From NCBI GenBank assembly GCA_023415795.1, contig JAEZJG010000021.1, forward strand, positions 1 to 64,000: a stretch of DNA of 64,000 bases, read 5' to 3'. The position numbers were made by a program, and so were the translations under genes. The notes under the pieces are model-generated. The model saw only the letters and a program-made list of their open reading frames with translations, did no database searches and was not told where the DNA came from. Shown here piece after piece: positions 15,024 to 24,046 of this stretch. How positions within the stretch are numbered: the first letter of the stretch is position 1; every line of letters starts with the position of its first letter. The DNA comes from Bacillota bacterium. GTDB lineage: Bacteria > Bacillota > Clostridia > Christensenellales > SZUA-584.

Positions 15024-17114
15024 CTATATTACGATATCAATACGTGCGCACGCGCGGCCCGTCAGTTTGGCGCTGACAGGATCGGGCTGGCTGACGCCTG
15101 CATACAGCGTGAAGCTGCGGCTGTCCACAAAACGCCTGCCTGTATCGTCCACGACTTCAAAAGCGTCCGGCGGCACCGCGATTGAAATGCTAGCGGTTTC
15201 ACTCTGTTTTAGATGAATTCTTCTGAAGCCGCACAACCTGTGATTGGGCACAGCCCAGCGCGATTCGTTGTCGCTGATGTACAGCTGAATCACCTCCTGC
15301 GTATCACAGCCGCCCATGTTTTCCGCGGTGACAACGGCGATGCTGTTCGCAGCGTTATACTGTACATCGCGGCAGATCACCTGCGAATATGTCAGCCCGT
15401 AGCCGAAGGGATAAAGCACGTTGTTCTGCGCGTAACGATAGGTGCGGTTCGTCATCGAATAGTCGTCGAACGGCGGCAGCAGCTCGACGGTTTCGTAGAA
15501 TGTGACGGGCAGCTTGCCCGACGGAGACACATCGCCGAACAGTATGTCTGCCAGCGCGCGCCCGCCCATCTGACCCGGATACCATGCGTGCAGGATGGCG
15601 TTTGCCGCGCCCGCCTCCGCGTTAACAGCGCTGCCGCAGGACACGACGACCACAGTCGGCTTGCCCACAGCCAGCACCTTCTCAATCAGAATCCGCTGGC
15701 TGGCTGGCAATCGCAGATCCGGCTTATCGCCCGAAGCGAACGCGTTGCCTGTGTCGCCCTCCTCACCCTCTATCGTGGCATCCAGCCCCACGCACAACAC
15801 CACTACATCGCTCTGCTCTGCCACCGTCACCGCCTCCGCATAGCCGTCACCCGGCTGCGAGAGCGGCTGCAGCTGCTCCTTGAACAGGTGGCAGCCCTCC
15901 GAATAATATATACGCCCGCCGAACGCGGCACGGATACCGTCGAGGAAGGTTACGTGTTCGTCGGCGGCGCCATAATAGTTGCCCCGCAGCGCGTCGATGC
16001 CCGCCGCATTGGGGCCGATCACGCCGATAGATTTTATCTCATTACGGTTCAGCGGCAGCAGTCCGTCGTTTTTCAGCAGTACCATCGATCTGCGTGCACA
16101 CTCCAGCGACAATGCTTTGTGCGCGTCGCAGCTCACCACCTCGTAGCCGATGCTGTCATACTCACAGGAATCGTCCAGCATACCCAGCCGCGCGCGTGTC
16201 CGCATCAGACGTACGGCGGAACGCGTGAGATCGTCCTCCGTGATGAGCCCTTCCTTGAGTGCCACCAGCAGCTGGAGATATGTGTTGCCGCAGTTGCAGT
16301 CGCAGCCCGCCTTTAGCGCCATCGCGGCGGATTCGGGCGCAGTGGATGTCACCATGTGGTGTGTGTGGAAGTCGCGTATCGCCCAGCAGTCAGACACAAA
16401 GTAGCCGTCGAAGCCCCATTCCTTGAGCTTACCCATCAGGTACGGGCTGGCGCAGGCGGGTTCACCGTTCAGCCTGTTGTACGCGCCCATCACGCTCTCC
16501 ACACGCGCTTCCTTCACCAGCGCCTCAAAAGCAGGCAGATACGTTTCATTCAAGTCCTTCTCTGATATGACAGCGTTGAAGCTGTGGCGCGTCGCTTCAG
16601 GACCGCTGTGCCCCGCGTAGTGTTTGGCGCACGCTGCCGCCATCAGATGCTTGCCGTCACCCTGAAGCCCCTTCACAAAAGCCACCCCCAGCCGTGCCGT
16701 GAGATACGGGCATTCGCCGTATGTCTCCTGACCGCGCCCCCAGCGCGGATCGCGGAATATATTGATATTCGGCGTCCACATGGTCAGCCCTTTGTAGATG
16801 TCCCGATCTCCATGTGCGCGGCTCGCGTTATACTTCGCACGTGTTTCCAGCGCACACACCTGTGCCACCTCAAACAATAGAGCGTCGTCGAACATGGCTG
16901 CCAGCCCAATGGCCTGCGGAAACATCGTCGCCGTTCCCGCCCGCGCAACGCCGTGCAGCGTCTCGTTCCACCAATTGTACGCGGGCAGCCCCAGCCGCTC
17001 CACGGCGAGGGAATCATAGCGCAGCTGCCCCGCCTTCTCCTCCGCCGTCATCAGGTTCACAATGACTTCTGCCTTCTGCTGTGGTGTCAGTTCCGGGTTT
17101 TTATTAGCCTCCAT
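15024..17114 (-). CDS. Glycoside hydrolase family 3 (beta-glucosidase/beta-xylosidase type)
   Basis: This enzyme removes terminal beta-linked sugars from oligosaccharides. It has 696 residues and no signal peptide, so it acts in the cytoplasm on imported substrates. The GH3 TIM-barrel contains KHYAGHSG (K164-H165) and the nucleophile region FDGYFVSDCWA (D242). The alpha/beta sandwich domain and a C-terminal fibronectin-III-like domain follow. The N-terminal pattern (NWWNETLHGVARAG) is typical of the xylosidase/arabinosidase branch. The gene lies 12 bases downstream of the LacI gene, so both share a promoter and operator. Confidence 0.92.
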   Translation of the reverse strand: MEANKNPELTPQQKAEVIVNLMTAEEKAGQLRYDSLAVERLGLPAYNWWNETLHGVARAGTATMFPQAIGLAAMFDDALLFEVAQVCALETRAKYNASRAHGDRDIYKGLTMWTPNINIFRDPRWGRGQETYGECPYLTARLGVAFVKGLQGDGKHLMAAACAKHYAGHSGPEATRHSFNAVISEKDLNETYLPAFEALVKEARVESVMGAYNRLNGEPACASPYLMGKLKEWGFDGYFVSDCWAIRDFHTHHMVTSTAPESAAMALKAGCDCNCGNTYLQLLVALKEGLITEDDLTRSAVRLMRTRARLGMLDDSCEYDSIGYEVVSCDAHKALSLECARRSMVLLKNDGLLPLNRNEIKSIGVIGPNAAGIDALRGNYYGAADEHVTFLDGIRAAFGGRIYYSEGCHLFKEQLQPLSQPGDGYAEAVTVAEQSDVVVLCVGLDATIEGEEGDTGNAFASGDKPDLRLPASQRILIEKVLAVGKPTVVVVSCGSAVNAEAGAANAILHAWYPGQMGGRALADILFGDVSPSGKLPVTFYETVELLPPFDDYSMTNRTYRYAQNNVLYPFGYGLTYSQVICRDVQYNAANSIAVVTAENMGGCDTQEVIQLYISDNESRWAVPNHRLCGFRRIHLKQSETASISIAVPPDAFEVVDDTGRRFVDSRSFTLYAGVSQPDPVSAKLTGRACARIDIVI

Positions 17115-17126
17115 CGTTGCACTCTC

Positions 17127-18140
17127 CTAATCGATATGCCTGCAGCTGCTTCCGATCAGCAGCTGTGGTTCCAGTATGATGTTTTCCGGCTCGCTGCCGT
17201 TGCCCAGCCCTAAGATTTGCTTGATAAGACGCTCGGCAGCCTTCGCACCCATGCCCGTGGTATCCTGTCGTATCGTGGTCAAACGCGGGGTGAACATCTG
17301 CGTGATCTCAATACCGTCAAAGCCGACCATCGAAATATCCTCCGGGACCGACAACCCCGCCTCCTGCACCGCTTTTATCGCGCCCAGTGCGCTGTAGTCG
17401 TCACTCGCGATCACAGCGGTGGGACGCTCACTGCGTGCCAGCACTTCCCGCATCGACTGATACCCGCCCTCCAGTGAGTAGTATTTGGACTGCACCAGAT
17501 CCTCCTGCTTCAGCAGCTCACCTCTATGCGCCATCGCCTTGCGCAGCCCGTTGATGCGGGCACGGGTGATGTATCTGTCCTCACCGTGCATATACACGAT
17601 ATGGCGATGCCCAAGGTCATAGAGGTGGTCGTACAATAGCGCCATGCTTTTTACGGTATCTGTCATCACACCGCCGATGGATTTGTCCGCGTAGTCGATG
17701 GCGATCTTGGGCAGCTCGCTTTCCAGCAGCTCTGCAACCTCCTCGGAGGCGTAATTGGCGTTGACAATAAACACACCGTCCGCCTTGCGGTAGCGGCAGT
17801 GACCACAATAGGAGAGCCCCATCTTGCCTACCTGATTGGATATAAACACAATGTCGTAGCCGTGCCGCTCTACCACGCTCTTGAAGCTCTCGATGATACC
17901 TGCGAACAGATAATGACGCAGCCCCATCTCCGAGCCGTCCTGACACAGCACGCAGATTGTCCACGTGCGGTTCTGGCTAAGCCCTTTGGCGCGTCCATCA
18001 GGAATATAATCCAGCAAGCTGGCCGCCTGCCGAACCTTGTTTCTTGTACTCATGCTGACATCGGGAGCGCCGCTCAGCGCTTTGGAAACGGTCGCCGGAG
18101 ATAGCCCGCAGGCTTTTGCGATATCGTATATGGTTGACAT
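17127..18140 (-). CDS. LacI-family transcriptional regulator
   Basis: This is a DNA-binding repressor of 337 residues. The N-terminal helix-turn-helix TIYDIAKACGLSPATVSKAL (residues 3-22) is followed by the hinge and a periplasmic-binding-protein-like effector domain with GFDGIEI and TTIRQD. Its own promoter contains a 16-base perfect LacI-type palindrome, so it almost certainly represses itself and the GH3 gene. The effector is probably the GH3 product or substrate. Confidence 0.93.
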   Translation of the reverse strand: MSTIYDIAKACGLSPATVSKALSGAPDVSMSTRNKVRQAASLLDYIPDGRAKGLSQNRTWTICVLCQDGSEMGLRHYLFAGIIESFKSVVERHGYDIVFISNQVGKMGLSYCGHCRYRKADGVFIVNANYASEEVAELLESELPKIAIDYADKSIGGVMTDTVKSMALLYDHLYDLGHRHIVYMHGEDRYITRARINGLRKAMAHRGELLKQEDLVQSKYYSLEGGYQSMREVLARSERPTAVIASDDYSALGAIKAVQEAGLSVPEDISMVGFDGIEITQMFTPRLTTIRQDTTGMGAKAAERLIKQILGLGNGSEPENIILEPQLLIGSSCRHID

Positions 18141-18150
18141 GATTTCACCT

Positions 18151-18166
18151 TCGAAACCGGTTTCGA
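18151..18166. promoter_or_regulatory. LacI-family operator
   Basis: TCGAAACCGGTTTCGA is a perfect 16-base palindrome with the central CG of LacI/GalR-family operators. It lies immediately upstream of the AAGGTG ribosome site of the lacI gene and about 7-22 bases after the predicted transcription start. Binding there would block transcription of lacI and GH3. Confidence 0.85.
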
Positions 18167-18179
18167 TAATTTCAAATAA

Positions 18180-18208
18180 ATAGTATCACAGAACCATTTT
18201 CTTGTCCA
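18180..18208 (-). promoter_or_regulatory. Promoter of lacI-GH3
   Basis: TGGACA (18203-18208) and TACTAT (18180-18185) are spaced by 17 bases on the minus strand, just upstream of the operator. Confidence 0.6.
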
Positions 18209-18242
18209 GACCGTCAGCCCAAGGTGCTGCTGCGAAAGCATC

Positions 18243-18270
18243 AAAAAAGCGCCCGTCAAAAGGCGCTTTT
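18243..18270 (-). terminator. Intrinsic terminator of the CotH/lamin-tail gene
   Basis: AAAAGCGCC and GGCGCTTTT arms form a stable hairpin, followed on the minus strand by a T-run. It lies 16 bases after the stop of the 1097-residue gene. Confidence 0.88.
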
Positions 18271-18285
18271 AATGTCATGTCGGCA

Positions 18286-21200
18286 TCAGCCGTTCGGCCA
18301 CAGTTCCTTCACCTCCGCACTGGACAGGCTAAAGCGCTTTGTCAGTTCTCTGATGATATAGCTCCGGCGTTTCTCCAGTGTATTTCTCATATCCTTCACG
18401 TTGCTCTTCCAGGTGCTCACCGATGATGGGGTATTCCACCGCGCAATGTGCCGCGGCATCTCACCTTCGATTGAAGCCACCATATCGTCATAAACCTTCA
18501 GCAAATTTTCGGTGGACAGCGTGCTGTTAAGCAGCTCCGCATAGCGCCGCACAAACGTATCACGCCATCCGTCGTTACAGTAAAGTGCGTAGAACAACCC
18601 CATGTCGATATACGACGTCACATTGCCCAGTTCATCCGTGTTGGTGACACCGCCGGGACTGAAAAACGCCCATGCGCTGGAATTTGATCCATTTTTTAAA
18701 CCAAAGTCAAGATCGTAGAACATCGGGCGCCATGTCAAGCTGTTGTCCGTGGTGTGTGTATATTTTTGGTTATAGTAGTCGTTATTGCCCATAAACGTCT
18801 GCATAATCAAATAGTCCGTGAAATAATCGACATCTATCTTAGACATATACTCATCCCAGCTGCTCTGGCTGTTTTTGCTCTTAGCCGCGAGTGAGAACAG
18901 CTGATTAATCTGCCGACTGTCGCCCTTGTACGCGTATTTGGTAGAGCGCAGAAACTCCACATCGTCCTGATTGATGCCGAACTTGGCGTTCAGATAATCC
19001 TCGTTCTGATTCTCCTTAAACTCGTACAGCCCCCAATACTTGCCGTTCACATACACAACAGCAAATTTTGATTGCATGTTCAGTATGTTCATTCCATTGG
19101 CAATAGTGTGGAAATACGCGTCACGCACACAAGTCAGCACATGATCCTGCCCCATGTTGCGCAGAGACAGAGACTTGAACGTGTTGATATTATAGCCTTC
19201 AAAAAACGGGTAGGTAACGGATGAGACACCGTACCCGCCCCGCAGATACAGGTTAATCGACTTCTGACGGAACGAACGTGTACCTGCGCCCGCAATACGA
19301 AAACCTGCCGGAAAGCGCACGCCCAGCGAGCCGTCCGTCTCATAGTATTCCACGTATCCCGCGCGTTCGCGGTCGTCGGAACGGCTCTGACTGCCGCTTA
19401 CATAGCTGAAATCACTCTCCGATATCGACAAGCAGACCACCGGCAGCGTATGTTTATCACTCACAAACAGGTAAGTGGCAACCATCTCGTCGCTTTTCAG
19501 CCTGTCTGCAGCCACAGCGATAGCCCGTACCGTCTGAGACGACGACACAGTGATGGGGCCGCTGTACACGGCGGAATCCGCCGTCGGCGTGGAGCCGTCC
19601 AGCGTGTAGTGAATCTGAGCATTCGGTGTTGAGACGCTCATCTCCAGTGACACCGGCTCGGTCTTATAGCCGCCGCTGACAGAAAAAAAAGGAACGGCAC
19701 AATAACCGCTCACCGCACTGCTGCCGTTGGCCGCTCCCGGCGTTGGATCGGTGAACATGCCCAGAGTACGCGTTTCCGCGCCTGCCACCACGCCCCTTGA
19801 GAGGCCGGGGCGCAGCGCACCTGTTTCAATCTGATCCAGCACCACACCCGCCGGGCTGGTGAGATACAGCATCTCGCCGGAGCTGCGAATGCTCAGCTCA
19901 CCCGAGCTGCCCTCCTTCGTATATTCCTTGATCAGCGCATAGCCGCCAGACTTCACGGACGCGGAGCCTATCGGCCATTTTGTCAGTTCCTTGCGCGAGT
20001 CAGACAGATAATAGCCTGTCAGATCAACATCGCTGTCGCTGTTGTTGTACAGCTCCACCCAGTCCTTCCCCTGACTTTTAGCGGTGCTCACCGCAGCCAC
20101 TTCGTTGATCATCAGCCCCGTGGCGGATGCGCCCGAGGCGGCGGCCAGCTCGGCAAAGCCATGCGCGTCGTTGGGCATTTGCGGAGTGGGCTGAGGAAAG
20201 TATAGCCACGTGCCGTCGGCGGAAAGCCCGTACGACACATTCTTTGCGTTCTCCTGCGGCACGTTCGCCGCTTCATATGTACCCGTGCTTACCTGCGTCA
20301 GATACAGCTCTGTTTCGCCCGCCCCCAGCTTGAAGCTGGCATGCAGCTCGCCATCGTCCGAGCGGTTTTTGCCCGACAGAAATACCAGCGCGTAGCCGCC
20401 CGCCTCCAGCTCTCTGTTGGGCAGACGCCACTTCAGCAGGCGTTTGCCGTTATCCGATAGCGCATAATCCGATAGATTCAGCGTACCGCCCGATGTGTTA
20501 TAAAGCTCCACCCATTCGGAACGCTCACCATCCTCATCGATGGCAGAGAAGGTATTGTTAAGCAGCAGCTCGTTAATACGCAGGCTCCCAGCAGCCTCAG
20601 TGAAGCCGCCCTTCTCCAGCCCTTCACCATTTGCGACACCCGGCGTTGGCTGTGTGAAGTAGACCGCGCCGTCTGCACCCGGTCCGGCAGAAACGCCCGC
20701 CACAATATCCGCGTCCCATGTCAGCATGTCCACGATTGTCCCCATGCTGTTGGCAATTGCCAGCGTGGTTTCCCCTGCGCTGACAACAAAGGGCAGCGTG
20801 TCCGCACCCGTGTCGCCGGTAAACCGCAGCACGGTATATTCACCCGGCGCCAGCTCCATTTCGGGCATGCGCGCCTTGGTCAGATTCGACAGGTTCTCCG
20901 TGATGTACAGGTTGGATAGCTCAATGGGCTCGTCGCTGTCGTTGTACAGCTCAACCCAGCCGTATGGCTCATCCTCCGAAGCGCTTTCAGGCAGCACCTC
21001 AGTTATCTTCAGCGCCACAGTGTCGCTGTTTTCCAGCTCCTCCAGCGACGCAAATGAACGGGAGTCGTTGGCTTCGCCGGGCGTCGGGATAAAGTATTTA
21101 TACGCACCGTCCGCAACATCCAGCCCCCACGCAAGGTCTGTCTGAAGCTCGGGCACCTTGAGTGTCTGAACCGCGCCCTTCGGTGATGACAACGCCAGCG

Positions 21201-21579
21201 TAACGCCGTTCTTGGACAGCTTAAAGCCGGTGCACGGCACAGAGGCATCCACACCCGCCGGTTGCGCACAGCAATAAACAAGCAGGTATTCTCCCGCTCT
21301 TATTTCCATGTCAGGAAACACATATTGATTGCCCGCATCCTGTGATATTGAATAATCCAACAGATTGATGGCGCTGTCCGTATTGTTGTACAGCTCAATC
21401 CAATCCGGCTGACCATAGATGGAATCCACCAACGAGTTGGAATTTGAGCTCACAACCTCGGAAATCAGCAGCCCATTGGACGGCTCTGCCAATGTTTCCA
21501 CGCTGCAGCCCGCCATCGAAACTGCCATCAATATCGACACGCCCAGCAGCGTGATTCTATTTATTAACCGTTTTTTCAT
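18286..21579 (-). CDS. Secreted lipoprotein with four lamin-tail domains, CHB_HEX_C-like domain and CotH kinase domain
   Basis: This is a 1097-residue extracellular lipoprotein with lipobox SMAGC (Cys25). Four lamin-tail (LTD) modules follow at about 34-170, 190-320, 330-470 and 490-615, each starting with an INE/ISE-type strand and a (D/E)WVELYN motif. A chitobiase-C-type module (IHYTLDGSTPT) lies near 640-700. The CotH kinase-like domain occupies about 710-1080, with GLYEFKENQNEDYL and the DFG-like MFYDLDFGL. CotH proteins of spore-formers phosphorylate coat proteins, but this one looks surface-anchored. Adhesion or extracellular phosphorylation is possible; the target is unknown. It is monocistronic. 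Confidence 0.88.
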   Translation of the reverse strand: MKKRLINRITLLGVSILMAVSMAGCSVETLAEPSNGLLISEVVSSNSNSLVDSIYGQPDWIELYNNTDSAINLLDYSISQDAGNQYVFPDMEIRAGEYLLVYCCAQPAGVDASVPCTGFKLSKNGVTLALSSPKGAVQTLKVPELQTDLAWGLDVADGAYKYFIPTPGEANDSRSFASLEELENSDTVALKITEVLPESASEDEPYGWVELYNDSDEPIELSNLYITENLSNLTKARMPEMELAPGEYTVLRFTGDTGADTLPFVVSAGETTLAIANSMGTIVDMLTWDADIVAGVSAGPGADGAVYFTQPTPGVANGEGLEKGGFTEAAGSLRINELLLNNTFSAIDEDGERSEWVELYNTSGGTLNLSDYALSDNGKRLLKWRLPNRELEAGGYALVFLSGKNRSDDGELHASFKLGAGETELYLTQVSTGTYEAANVPQENAKNVSYGLSADGTWLYFPQPTPQMPNDAHGFAELAAASGASATGLMINEVAAVSTAKSQGKDWVELYNNSDSDVDLTGYYLSDSRKELTKWPIGSASVKSGGYALIKEYTKEGSSGELSIRSSGEMLYLTSPAGVVLDQIETGALRPGLSRGVVAGAETRTLGMFTDPTPGAANGSSAVSGYCAVPFFSVSGGYKTEPVSLEMSVSTPNAQIHYTLDGSTPTADSAVYSGPITVSSSQTVRAIAVAADRLKSDEMVATYLFVSDKHTLPVVCLSISESDFSYVSGSQSRSDDRERAGYVEYYETDGSLGVRFPAGFRIAGAGTRSFRQKSINLYLRGGYGVSSVTYPFFEGYNINTFKSLSLRNMGQDHVLTCVRDAYFHTIANGMNILNMQSKFAVVYVNGKYWGLYEFKENQNEDYLNAKFGINQDDVEFLRSTKYAYKGDSRQINQLFSLAAKSKNSQSSWDEYMSKIDVDYFTDYLIMQTFMGNNDYYNQKYTHTTDNSLTWRPMFYDLDFGLKNGSNSSAWAFFSPGGVTNTDELGNVTSYIDMGLFYALYCNDGWRDTFVRRYAELLNSTLSTENLLKVYDDMVASIEGEMPRHIARWNTPSSVSTWKSNVKDMRNTLEKRRSYIIRELTKRFSLSSAEVKELWPNG

Positions 21580-21631
21580 ATCGTTCCCGTTTCTTGGTTG
21601 ATACGTTCTGTTGTTTTAGACCGCGTTGTCT

Positions 21632-21660
21632 ATTATAGACGCTTCAAGTTTATTTAACAA
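21632..21660 (-). promoter_or_regulatory. Promoter of the CotH/lamin-tail gene
   Basis: TTGTTA (21655-21660) and TATAAT (21632-21637) are exactly 17 bases apart on the minus strand, about 53 bases upstream of the start codon. Confidence 0.75.
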
Positions 21661-21709
21661 TAATATAAACACGATAATTATGCAAATTCATACATTTTTC
21701 AAATTTTGG

Positions 21710-21737
21710 TGAACATTTGTACGACAAACGTTATAAT
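21710..21737 (+). promoter_or_regulatory. Candidate promoter of the HD-DUF429 gene
   Basis: A perfect TATAAT (21732-21737) lies 48 bases upstream of the start. The best -35 candidate, TGAACA (21710-21715, spacing 16), is weak. Confidence 0.5.
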
Positions 21738-21784
21738 GAATATAAGTCGTGCCGGAGCTTCCGGCCAATATTCGGGAGGCACAA

Positions 21785-23047
21785 ATGAATCATCCGAGCC
21801 ATTGTATACTGACCTTTTCGCGCATGCTGATAGACCCCCTCAATGCGCGTCCCGAGCAAATTTTGATTGAAGACATTGCGCACTCTTTGTCGCTGATGAC
21901 GCGCGCCAACGGACATTTCAAGCAGTTCTATTCTGTGGCGCAGCACTGTGTGAACTGTGCGCGGGAAGCGCAAAACCGCGAATACAGCAAACGGCTTCAG
22001 TTGGCGTGCCTGCTGCATGACGCGGCTAAGGCTTACGTGGCGGATATACCGCGCCCCGTCAAGCAACGGCTCACCGGCTTTGCGGAGATTGAAGACAACA
22101 TACTGGCTGTGATACTGCGTAAATTTGGACTCGACGATCTGACGGACGAGGATTGGCAGTCGGTGAAAAGCGTAGACGACGCGCTGCTGCACGCCGAGTT
22201 CGAGACGCTGATGGGTATACAGCTGTTCAAAACGGCGCCGTTCGTTTCGATGACTCACGATTACAGCCTGCGCGATATGGAAGATGTTTACCGCGAGTTT
22301 ATTCGGCTGTTCCGCGTGCTGTCCGAACCCGCCGCCGAGACAGTGAACCGCACGGTGGTGGGCGTGGACGGCTGCAAGGGCGGCTGGGCGGTCGCCGTAC
22401 TGGCAGGAGATCAGCTGTCACTTCACGTTTATAAGCACATTGCGGACGTTTTCAACGCCCACGCAGATGCAGAGCGCATACTCATCGACATGCCCATCGG
22501 CCTGCCGGAAGGCGCAGCCGACCTGCCGCCTGAGCCGCAGCTGCGGGCGTTGCTGCGCGGCAAGGCATCCAGCGTGTTCAATCGTCCGTGCCGTCAGGCC
22601 ACCTATGCAGATGCACAGCATGCCGCCGTCAACAAGGCGGTGCTGGGCAAGGCGCTGTCTGCCCAGTCCATTGGCATTATCCCCAAGATACGCGAGCTGG
22701 ACGAGCACCTTTGCGCGCACCCCGAACACCGCGCGCGCATTTTCGAGAGCCATCCGGAGTTGGTGTTTGCGAAGCTGTCCGGTGCACCTGTCATGGAAAA
22801 GAAACGTGAGCCGGATGGCGAGCGCAAGCGGCTGTCAATACTGTCGCCTTTCATTCCCACTGTTCACACCGTCATCGCGCATTCGGATATCAAAAAGCAG
22901 CAGGCCGCAGCGGACGACATGATCGATGCGGTGTGCCTTGCCGTCGCTGCCCGCCTGTCGCTCACGCAGCCGCTGCTTTCCGTTCCCGAGCGCCCGCAGC
23001 TGGACGCGCACGGTCTGGCGATGCAGGTTGTGTACGTAGAAGCCTGA
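21785..23047 (+). CDS. Fusion of HD-type phosphohydrolase and DUF429 domain
   Basis: This 420-residue protein joins two domains. The N-terminal part (about 1-185) is an HD hydrolase with H54, H78-D79 and D131/D132 as plausible metal ligands, resembling the family of small nucleotide phosphohydrolases whose members start with a DPL-rich segment and an EDIAH motif. The C-terminal part (about 190-420) matches DUF429, an RNase-H-like fold beginning VVGVDGCKGGWAVA, with the acidic ILIDMPIGLP strand. ATG at 21785 is chosen because GGGAGG precedes it; an upstream GTG lacks a site. A role in nucleotide or nucleic acid turnover is likely, but the substrate is unknown. Confidence 0.82.
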   Translation: MNHPSHCILTFSRMLIDPLNARPEQILIEDIAHSLSLMTRANGHFKQFYSVAQHCVNCAREAQNREYSKRLQLACLLHDAAKAYVADIPRPVKQRLTGFAEIEDNILAVILRKFGLDDLTDEDWQSVKSVDDALLHAEFETLMGIQLFKTAPFVSMTHDYSLRDMEDVYREFIRLFRVLSEPAAETVNRTVVGVDGCKGGWAVAVLAGDQLSLHVYKHIADVFNAHADAERILIDMPIGLPEGAADLPPEPQLRALLRGKASSVFNRPCRQATYADAQHAAVNKAVLGKALSAQSIGIIPKIRELDEHLCAHPEHRARIFESHPELVFAKLSGAPVMEKKREPDGERKRLSILSPFIPTVHTVIAHSDIKKQQAAADDMIDAVCLAVAARLSLTQPLLSVPERPQLDAHGLAMQVVYVEA

Positions 23048-23124
23048 CTTAGCATTCATTAGGGCGCTGCCCTCTGCCAACATTAAGCTGACTCTTCTTT
23101 TCTTAAAGAAAAGCAGCAAAAGAT

Positions 23125-23148
23125 AAGGGAATGCATTCGCATTCCCTT
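23125..23148 (+). terminator. Hairpin after the HD-DUF429 gene
   Basis: AAGGGAATGC (23125-23134) pairs perfectly with GCATTCCCTT (23139-23148) across a 4-base loop. It is also one half of a dispersed repeat described separately. Confidence 0.55.
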
Positions 23149-23195
23149 TAAAAACTCTCTACGCTTTTTATGCGGTGTGGAGGCAGCGCCTCCAC
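23125..23195 (-). repeat. Dispersed double-hairpin repeat, copy 1
   Basis: Read on the minus strand this copy begins with GTGGAGGC-GCT-GCCTCCAC (23177-23195), continues with ACACC, and ends with the AAGGGA/TCCCTT hairpin (23125-23148). The same order of elements occurs at 34541-34599 and 37916-37973. It lies 27 bases after the stop of the ABC permease gene. Confidence 0.6.
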
Positions 23196-23221
23196 GATCG
23201 TAGACCTTCACACCTTTTTTG

Positions 23222-24046
23222 TTACCGCGAACGGCTGTACCGCTTCTCTACCCAAGCCACCACCAGATACATCAGCACGGCCACCACAGACAGTATCAGT
23301 ATGCTCGCCATCACAAGATCCAGCTTGAACACCTGCCCGCCGTATACGATAAGATACCCCAGACCCGCCTTGGACACGAGGTATTCGCCGACGATCACGC
23401 CCACCCATGTCATACCCACATTGATCTTGATGGTGGAGATGATGGACGGCACGCTGGCGGGAAGTATCACCATGCGCAGCATCTGCAGCTTGGTTGCGCC
23501 GAACGTGCGCATCAGCATCAGCTTCTCGCCGCTTACCTCCATGAACCCCGACAGCACGCTCATCACCGTCACCACAACGGAGATTAGCAGTGCCATCGTA
23601 ATGATGGCTGCCTGACCCGCACCCACCCAGATGATAATGACCGGGCCCAGCGCAATCTTGGGCAAACTGTTCAGCACCACCAGATACGGGTCCAGCGTCT
23701 TCTGCACCGTGGGTGACCACCACAGCACAATCGCGATACCGATGCCCAGCGTAGTGCCCAGCACAAAGCCCATTAGCGTCTCCCACAGCGTCACACCGAT
23801 GTGCATCAGCAGCTGCCCCGTGCTCATTAGCGAGATGATGGTGGTCACGATGCGCGATGGCGAGCTCATGATAAACGGATCGATCCAGTGCAGTGCGGCA
23901 GCCAGCTCCCACATGCCGATGAGCACCACCAGTATGCCCACGCGCAGCAGCGTCACCTTGAGGCTGTCTCGCCTGAGCTTTTTTATATATGAAGCGTGCT
24001 CCTCTGATACAACAGACGGGCGCACGAAATCCTTTTTATTCGGCAT
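23222..24046 (-). CDS. ABC transporter permease, SsuC/ThiX type
   Basis: This is the membrane subunit of a second NMT1-type importer, 274 residues with six or more hydrophobic segments. The EAA-type loop includes FGATKLQMLRMVILP. The start at 24046 overlaps the ATPase gene by 11 bases; the longer frame upstream shadows that gene. The same family as the 1.7-4.1 kb system, but the two permeases differ clearly in sequence. Confidence 0.9.
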   Translation of the reverse strand: MPNKKDFVRPSVVSEEHASYIKKLRRDSLKVTLLRVGILVVLIGMWELAAALHWIDPFIMSSPSRIVTTIISLMSTGQLLMHIGVTLWETLMGFVLGTTLGIGIAIVLWWSPTVQKTLDPYLVVLNSLPKIALGPVIIIWVGAGQAAIITMALLISVVVTVMSVLSGFMEVSGEKLMLMRTFGATKLQMLRMVILPASVPSIISTIKINVGMTWVGVIVGEYLVSKAGLGYLIVYGGQVFKLDLVMASILILSVVAVLMYLVVAWVEKRYSRSR

